Positions 23,282 through 27,453 of a stretch of DNA of 27,453 bases are shown here, piece by piece (position 1 is the first letter of the stretch; each line of letters opens with the position of its first letter). Position numbers and translations under genes: made by a program. Location: NCBI GenBank assembly GCA_002491945.1, contig DKWX01000053.1:1-27453 (forward strand). Reading direction: 5' to 3'. Under the pieces are notes generated by a model, which was not told the origin of the DNA, did not search any database, and saw only the letters and a program-made list of their open reading frames with translations. Source of the stretch: Porphyromonadaceae bacterium UBA7141. GTDB taxonomy: Bacteria; Bacteroidota; Bacteroidia; Bacteroidales; Muribaculaceae.

Positions 23282-24610
23282 TCATCGTATATTATCCTCG
23301 CGTCCAAGCAGGAGGTCGAGCTCGGATACTGATACGAGGTAGTTATAGATGCACTGCAGATAGGAGAGACGGGCAGTGGTGTGTGCCACTTCGCTGTCGC
23401 GGAGATCGAGATAGGAAGCGGCACCGATTTCAAAACTCTTCTGCATGATGTCGTAGGCTTTCTCGGCCGATTTCAGACCTTCGGCGCTTGATGCGATCTG
23501 GCGGGCCTCGCGGTTGATGTTGTCGAGGGCGAGGTCGCGCTGCATTTTCAGAGAGTTGAGCAGATTCTCACGCTGCAGAGCCACTTCTTTTACCTGCACC
23601 TGTGCCTGCCGGAGTCCATAGTACTTTGTGCCGCCTGAGAATATTGGCACATTTAGCGCAAGCCCGACGTTGGAGTATGGGCTGAAGTCGAGGTTCTTGA
23701 ATGCATTGCCGTTGCTAAGCGACATCCAGCTGAGATTGAACGAAGCTCCAAGAGTCGGTATCCATGCGAATTTCTTGAGGTCGACGTTTTTTTCAGCTAT
23801 CCGTTGCTGTATGTCGATTGATCTCAGGGAGGCGTTGCCGCTCAGGTCGGCGTCAGCACCGAGAGAGTAGCCATACATCTCCTGCTGCATCTGTTCCAAA
23901 GTCACGTCGGGGTTGAAGTCGAAGTCGTAGTCGATTCCCATCAGCACGATCAACGCGAGTTTCGACTGGCGCAATGCGATATCGGCTTGCAGGAGTTCGG
24001 GTTCGATGTTTGTCACCTGCACACTCGAGCGGAGCACGTCATATTCGGATGCCGTGCCGGCCTGGAACTGCTTTTCGTATATGTCTGCATTCAGTCGCGC
24101 CCTGTCATAGTTCTGTTGAATCACCTCTTTCGAAGCCACAGCAAGCAGCAACCCGTAATAAGCCTGATTGATCTGATTGACCATATCGAGGCGAGACCCG
24201 CGGGCTGATTCGAGCGATGCGAGAATCTGCTCTTTGCTGATGCTAAGAGCTTTCCAAAGTGTCGGGGCGATGAGTGGCATTTGGGCGTTGAAGCCGAGAT
24301 TCCAACTGTTGTCAGACCCCATCTTCAGGCTTTGGCTCTGGCCGCCCATATTCATGCGTATGGTCTGCAACTCGATTGATCGTTGATAGGCTGCCTGAAA
24401 GTCGATGGTGGGGAACAGGCCTCCGGCCGTTTCGCGGCGAGCGTATTCGGTGCGTTTCACCTCCAGATCGGCCACTCTCACAGTCGGGCTGCTGCTCAGT
24501 GCGATTTCAATGCACCGGCTGCGAGACAGTACGGGCACTTCGGCCCGCGCGGGCATTATTGCCCCGAGCAGGGTCAGTATGACTGCCGGAATGATTGTAA
24601 TGCGTTTCAT
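23282..24610 (-). CDS. TolC-family outer-membrane efflux channel
   Basis: The product is 442 aa. A Sec signal peptide (MKRITIIPAVILTLLGAIMPARA) is followed by two repeated halves typical of the OEP/TolC fold: SRSRCIEIALSSSPTVRVADLEV and, in the second half, SLRSIDIQQRIAEKNVDLKKFAWIP. Long amphipathic helices (LNADIYEKQFQAGTASEYDVLRS; YDIMQKSFEIGAASYLDLRD) build the periplasmic tunnel. It provides the outer-membrane exit of the tripartite pump encoded downstream. It starts 180 nt after the TetR stop, and that gap probably holds its promoter and a repressor site. Confidence 0.94.
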   Translation of the reverse strand: MKRITIIPAVILTLLGAIMPARAEVPVLSRSRCIEIALSSSPTVRVADLEVKRTEYARRETAGGLFPTIDFQAAYQRSIELQTIRMNMGGQSQSLKMGSDNSWNLGFNAQMPLIAPTLWKALSISKEQILASLESARGSRLDMVNQINQAYYGLLLAVASKEVIQQNYDRARLNADIYEKQFQAGTASEYDVLRSSVQVTNIEPELLQADIALRQSKLALIVLMGIDYDFDFNPDVTLEQMQQEMYGYSLGADADLSGNASLRSIDIQQRIAEKNVDLKKFAWIPTLGASFNLSWMSLSNGNAFKNLDFSPYSNVGLALNVPIFSGGTKYYGLRQAQVQVKEVALQRENLLNSLKMQRDLALDNINREARQIASSAEGLKSAEKAYDIMQKSFEIGAASYLDLRDSEVAHTTARLSYLQCIYNYLVSVSELDLLLGREDNIR

Positions 24611-24790
24611 TGGTGGAATATTGGGATTGTTTGGTATGATTTACTGTTTATCGTGGAGAGACGAGGGTGTCGGGGACGCTGTCGGTTTCAAGGCCGGCCA
24701 TGCACCTTCTTCACACCTACTTATCGGGGGGGGAAATCTTAATTAATCTTTCCATTGAAATGATGTTCAAACGACTTCAATATTTTACGT
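24611..24790 (-). promoter_or_regulatory. 180-bp gap upstream of the efflux operon
   Basis: No gene is seen. On the minus strand TTTG (24774-24771) lies about 22 bp before TAATTAAG, a weak promoter-like pair. ATTGAA...TTCAAT arms flank GTTCAAAC near 24756-24783 and could be a repressor site. A run of eight C's lies at 24731-24724 (minus strand). Confidence 0.3.
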
Positions 24791-25441
24791 TCATAGCTTT
24801 TTTATGGGCAGCGACTGCATCTCTGTAGAAGTGGAGAGATAAGCGTCGAGCAGGTCGTTGCCACGGCGTGAGGCGATGGTGCGCAGGAATCCGATGCTCA
24901 TCGTGTCATAGATTTCAAGCAAGGTGATTTCAGGCGGGAACAGCTCTTCCATACGCTTCAGCGACTCCCCTTGAATCTCCATCATCCGGCTGACGATAAG
25001 GAAATTTATGTCGTCGCGGAACACCCCCTGCTCCACACCTTTCTCATAAAGAGCCTGCAGCGCCTCACGGTGGCGCTGATGGCGTTCTTCATAGCGGTGG
25101 CGCATTTCGGGATAGAGACGGTCCATATCCTTGAAGAATGAAGGATTCATTCCCTGTAGGTCCTGCCTATGCAGATTTATAATCTTCAGCAGAGCCACCA
25201 TCATATCGGGAGCGGAGTCAATAAGGCGGCGTCCTTGTTCGCGTTTATTGGCATCGTTATGGTCAAGCACCTCAAAAATCATAGCCGACTTATTCTGGAA
25301 AATCTCATAGAGGGTGCGTTTCGACATGCCGAGCCGTCGTGCCACGAGGTCCATCGTGGCGCATTTTAACCCCTTTTCAAGTATAATTGGAAAGATTGCG
25401 GTGAGCAACTGATTGTGCTCACCGCGGGAGTACTGGTTCAT
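24791..25441 (-). CDS. TetR-family transcriptional regulator, probable efflux repressor
   Basis: From the ATG at 25441 (MNQYSRGEHNQLL) the product is 216 aa. Residues about 10-55 are the TetR DNA-binding domain: AIFPIILEKGLKCATMDLVARRLGMSKRTLYEIFQNKSAMI, with the helix-turn-helix over MDLVARRLGMSKRTLYEIF. The remaining helical part would bind a ligand and dimerise. It lies directly upstream of, and in the same direction as, the TolC-adaptor-permease operon, the common layout for a local repressor of an efflux pump. Its own promoter carries a large inverted repeat. Regulation of the pump is inferred from position. Confidence 0.93.
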   Translation of the reverse strand: MNQYSRGEHNQLLTAIFPIILEKGLKCATMDLVARRLGMSKRTLYEIFQNKSAMIFEVLDHNDANKREQGRRLIDSAPDMMVALLKIINLHRQDLQGMNPSFFKDMDRLYPEMRHRYEERHQRHREALQALYEKGVEQGVFRDDINFLIVSRMMEIQGESLKRMEELFPPEITLLEIYDTMSIGFLRTIASRRGNDLLDAYLSTSTEMQSLPIKKL

Positions 25442-25514
25442 ATGCAAGGTCAGTGCAATAAGCAAAATAAGAGTGAGGAGAGAAGCCGCAGAGGATGCCT
25501 TCCTTAAACAAACG

Positions 25515-25545
25515 CAAAATTAGCGAAAAAACCGAAAACTGCAAA
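25515..25545 (-). promoter_or_regulatory. Promoter of the tetR gene
   Basis: On the minus strand TTTG (25545-25542), a 19-bp spacer, then TAATTTTG (25522-25515) fit both Bacteroidetes elements exactly. The -33 lies in the loop of the inverted repeat at 25526-25562. Confidence 0.7.
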
Positions 25546-25562
25546 GTGGTTTTCGGTTTTTT
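25526..25562. terminator. 14-bp inverted repeat: bidirectional terminator or tetR operator
   Basis: AAAAAACCGAAAAC (25526-25539) and GTTTTCGGTTTTTT (25549-25562) are perfect arms with a 9-nt loop and A/T runs on both ends, the form of a bidirectional intrinsic terminator. It also straddles the tetR promoter, so it could be an operator. Confidence 0.6.
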
Positions 25563-25838
25563 AATCTGTATTATTCTATAGACGTGGAGGAGGTGTATTA
25601 TGGAGTAAGTGGAATTATTGTCGCCGGTATCATTGTTGCCCAATCCGGTGGTAAATGTTCGGATGATTTGCTTGTAGGCATCAGGCAGGCACAGACCCGA
25701 CTCGGAGCATGTGTGCCGGGCCGGGTCTGTGTTGATTGTATTGAGTAGTGGGAACGTGGATCAGAAATACTTGATAGTGCGGGTTTCGGTATACTCGGCG
25801 GTTCAAGTCCGGATGATGGCCAGAGGATATAATCTTAA
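25526..25838 (-). ncRNA. Candidate small RNA between two promoter/terminator signals
   Basis: A minus-strand transcript starting near 25838 (promoter at 25845-25875) and ending at the inverted repeat 25526-25562 would be about 310 nt. It contains a 10-bp stem (CACAGACCCG/CGGGTCTGTG, 25690-25731). No convincing ORF is present; the best is 27 codons at 25598-25681. No known RNA family is recognised. Confidence 0.3.
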
Positions 25839-25844
25839 TCAATG

Positions 25845-25875
25845 CAAAGATAGTGGTTTGATTTGTGAAATCGAA
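25845..25875 (-). promoter_or_regulatory. Promoter-like site in the gene-free zone
   Basis: On the minus strand TTCG (25875-25872), a 19-bp spacer, then TATCTTTG (25852-25845): an exact -7 and a one-mismatch -33. No annotated gene starts here; the next is tetR, 400 nt on. Confidence 0.5.
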
Positions 25876-26056
25876 AATTTATGATAATGTTTAAAAAACA
25901 AGTTTGCAAAATAAATTTTAGAGAGGATAATATTGATATTTGTGTTAATATGTTATTAAATCGTGTTTTGTTGACGTACGAAGGGGGGTATATGTGTGAT
26001 AAAATATGGTACGATATGAATTTATGTTAAAATATGTTTGCAGCATAAAATAGATA
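25876..26056. other. AT-rich gene-free stretch
   Basis: About 180 bp far richer in A and T than the surroundings, with many TAT/ATA steps and one G-run (around 25984). No gene, repeat or structured element was recognised. It is part of the 0.76-kb gap between the tetR and dehydrogenase genes. Confidence 0.4.
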
Positions 26057-26095
26057 TTCCACCTTTCAGGCAATGAAGATTGCCGAAAGGTGGAA
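26057..26095 (-). terminator. Long hairpin, probable terminator of the dehydrogenase gene
   Basis: TTCCACCTTTC-A-GGCAAT, loop GAAG, ATTGCC-GAAAGGTGGAA: 17 base pairs with a single bulged A. It lies about 130 nt after the dehydrogenase stop and is followed on the minus strand by ATATCTATTTTATG, which is T-rich but not a pure U-tract. Confidence 0.6.
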
Positions 26096-26104
26096 CTGTT
26101 TAAC

Positions 26105-26150
26105 TAAGTGTATAAATTAAATTTGAAGGATTACTTAACACTTACTTATG
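26105..26150. repeat. Dispersed repeat, copy D
   Basis: GTATAAATTAAATTTGAA (26110-26127) is identical to the right end of the element at 12356-12372. TAAGTGT (26105-26111) and ACACTTA (26138-26144) are inverted ends. It lies about 80 nt beyond the dehydrogenase stop. Confidence 0.65.
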
Positions 26151-26228
26151 ATAGGGAGTTTTATTATTCAGGGACTGTCATTGCCTCTGTGGCAGCGAGG
26201 TGTCATCTGCGGCGTGAGAGGTATTGAA

Positions 26229-27233
26229 TCAGAGAGCCGGCTCGAGAACAGAGTGGTGGTGGATCGCGGCGGGGGCGGGGATGCCGAATTTCTGGCGCAG
26301 ATGGCTTATCATGTCGACTGTCATGGCCTCAAGGTCGTATTCGGGATGCCAGTCCCATTCCTCGCGTGCGCAGGAGTCGTCAAGGCTGTTGGGCCATGAG
26401 TCGGCGATTTTCTGGCGAAGCGGGTCGAGGTCGTAGGTCATGCGGAAGTCCGGGATGTGCTCGCGTATTTTATTGTAGATAATCTCCGGGTCGAAGCTCA
26501 TCGAAGCGATGTTGAATGAGTTGCGGTGACGGAGACGTGTCGGGTCGGCTTCCATGATTTCAATAGCGGCACGAAGTGCGTCGGGCATATACATCATATC
26601 CATGAATGTGCCGGGCTTCAGCGGGCAGTGGAATTCCTCTCCCTTTACGGCAGAGTAGTAAATGTCGACCGCATAGTCGGTTGTGCCACCGCCGGGAGGA
26701 GCCACGTAGCTGATCAAGCCGGGAAAGCGGACAGAACGGGCATCTACCCCGAAGCGTCGTGCATAATAGTCGGAGAGCATCTCGCCGGTGACTTTCGTTA
26801 CGCCATAGATTGTCTGCGGGCGCTGGATTGTGTCCTGGGGGGTGCGGTCGGCGGGGGTGTCAGGACCGAATGAGCCGATTGAACTCGGAGTAAACAGTGC
26901 GCATTTCTTTTCGCGTGAAATCTCGAGGCAGTTGTAAAGTCCGCCTACGCCGATTTTCCATGCCAGCTGGGGTTTGGCTTCGGCTACTGCGCTGAGGAGA
27001 GCTGCAAGATTATATATAGTGTCAATCTGATATTTATCGACAGCCTCGGCTATCTGTAGGGGATTGGTGATGTCGACTTCTGCGGCCGGACCGCTTTCAA
27101 GCAGTTCTCCTTTGGGCTCGGCGCCACGTATGTATCCGGCCACCACATTGCCGGCGGGGTATTCCTTGCGCAGACGCATGGTCAGTTCGCTGCCAATCTG
27201 GCCTGTGGCCCCGATAATCAGGATATTTTTCAT
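26229..27233 (-). CDS. L-threonine 3-dehydrogenase-like short-chain NAD-dependent enzyme
   Basis: The product is 334 aa, cytoplasmic. The N-terminal Rossmann motif GATGQIGSEL binds NAD, and TPSSIGSFGPDTP plus the catalytic YGVTKVTGE (YxxxK) are present. RFPGLISYVAPPGGGTTDYAVDIYYSA and GTFMDMMYMPDALRA are characteristic of the short-chain, metal-independent L-threonine 3-dehydrogenases related to UDP-glucose 4-epimerase. These oxidise threonine to 2-amino-3-ketobutyrate, which is split by KBL (glycine C-acetyltransferase, not in this window) to glycine and acetyl-CoA. It stands alone with a strong promoter and a structured leader. A sugar epimerase is the main alternative, less likely given these motifs. 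Confidence 0.88.
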   Translation of the reverse strand: MKNILIIGATGQIGSELTMRLRKEYPAGNVVAGYIRGAEPKGELLESGPAAEVDITNPLQIAEAVDKYQIDTIYNLAALLSAVAEAKPQLAWKIGVGGLYNCLEISREKKCALFTPSSIGSFGPDTPADRTPQDTIQRPQTIYGVTKVTGEMLSDYYARRFGVDARSVRFPGLISYVAPPGGGTTDYAVDIYYSAVKGEEFHCPLKPGTFMDMMYMPDALRAAIEIMEADPTRLRHRNSFNIASMSFDPEIIYNKIREHIPDFRMTYDLDPLRQKIADSWPNSLDDSCAREEWDWHPEYDLEAMTVDMISHLRQKFGIPAPAAIHHHSVLEPAL

Positions 27234-27267
27234 GATGATGTCTTTGGTTGATGTAGATTCAGGTTAA

Positions 27268-27317
27268 GTCGGCTACGCCGAGCCTGCCATGTCGTGTGGC
27301 ATGTGTCGGCGTGCGAC
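27268..27317 (-). promoter_or_regulatory. Stem-loop at the 5' end of the dehydrogenase mRNA
   Basis: ACGCCGA/TCGGCGT (27275-27281 with 27306-27312), an outer GTCG/CGAC and an inner TGCCA/TGGCA (27285-27289 with 27297-27301) form a long stem that begins almost at the predicted transcription start. It could protect the 5' end or regulate expression. Confidence 0.55.
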
Positions 27318-27321
27318 ACTG

Positions 27322-27352
27322 CAAAATTAAGTACTTCCCGCCAATCTACAAA
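27322..27352 (-). promoter_or_regulatory. Promoter of the dehydrogenase gene
   Basis: On the minus strand TTTG (27352-27349), a 19-bp spacer and TAATTTTG (27329-27322) match both Bacteroidetes elements exactly. Transcription should begin near 27315, about 80 nt before the ATG. Confidence 0.75.
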
Positions 27353-27370
27353 ATATATGTCATTTTTTTT

Positions 27371-27453
27371 AAGTAAGTGTTCAGATTTAATTTATACAAT
27401 ATGTGGGACTGTTTTTTTAGTCGATTCCTGTGCGGAGTGAAGGAGAATATAAA
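27371..27453 (+). mobile_element. End of a dispersed repeat / possible insertion-sequence left end, copy C, cut by the window edge
   Basis: From AAGTAAGTGTTCAGATTTAA onward the plus strand is about nine-tenths identical to the minus strand at 12376-12300, including the GACT...AGTC hairpin and GCGGAGTGAAGGAGAATAT. AAGGAG followed by AATATAAA would suit a ribosome-binding site before a gene start outside the window. The rest is not visible. Confidence 0.5.

Noticed and set aside
25419..25643. 74-codon ORF across the tetR promoter.
   Set aside because: It spans the promoter and the 14-bp inverted repeat and overlaps tetR in another frame; not credible as a gene.
25788..25822. GGTTCAAGTCC resembles a tRNA T-loop and might mark a tRNA.
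   Set aside because: The T-stem pairs only three of five bases, and no matching acceptor, D or anticodon arms are found 60-75 nt upstream.

Overview
The window looks like a chromosomal segment of a Bacteroidales gut commensal, most likely a Muribaculaceae relative. The reasons are moderately high GC, almost no Shine-Dalgarno sequences, promoters of the Bacteroidetes type (a -33 TTTG about 19-20 bp before a -7 TAnnTTTG), a carboxypeptidase-regulatory/TonB-type barrel protein, a DUF4301 protein and TlpA-like lipoprotein redoxins. Nineteen protein genes are supported. All but one, the sodium symporter, lie on the minus strand.

Reading down the minus strand from the right edge: a short-chain L-threonine dehydrogenase-like gene with a strongly structured 5' leader; a 0.76-kb gene-free zone that may hold a small RNA; a TetR regulator followed by a tripartite RND efflux operon (TolC, adaptor, permease) that ends in a PII-like gene; then a tight operon pheS - nth - ybaK - aroC - radical SAM protein with 4- to 20-nt overlaps. 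Next come a TlpA-like thiol-disulfide lipoprotein and an lrgA/lrgB pair that converges on the NSS sodium symporter. The left third holds an RSH-type (p)ppGpp enzyme with a ruined hydrolase domain, a small lipoprotein, a DUF4301 protein whose motifs resemble UDP-sugar pyrophosphorylases, an outer-membrane beta-barrel/TonB-type receptor with an unusual Arg/Gly/Pro tail, and a DcaP-like porin.

The most unusual signal is not a protein. A family of dispersed intergenic repeats is built on TAAGTGTTCAAATTTAA. It occurs at five places: 4639-4662, 12156-12411, 13802-13862, 26105-26150 and 27371-27453. One copy (12203-12376) looks like a 174-bp miniature element with perfect 15-bp terminal inverted repeats. 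Its inner half is about 90% identical to the sequence that runs off the right edge, which suggests a larger mobile element begins there. The reverse complement of the repeat contains TAAATTTG, an exact match to the Bacteroidetes -7 box, and two arrays sit directly upstream of lrgA and the TlpA-like gene. The repeats may therefore act as movable promoters.

A second theme is near-perfect GC-rich hairpins without U-tracts between genes, including a 46-bp perfect palindrome at 1617-1662. All calls come from reading the sequence; no database search was run.
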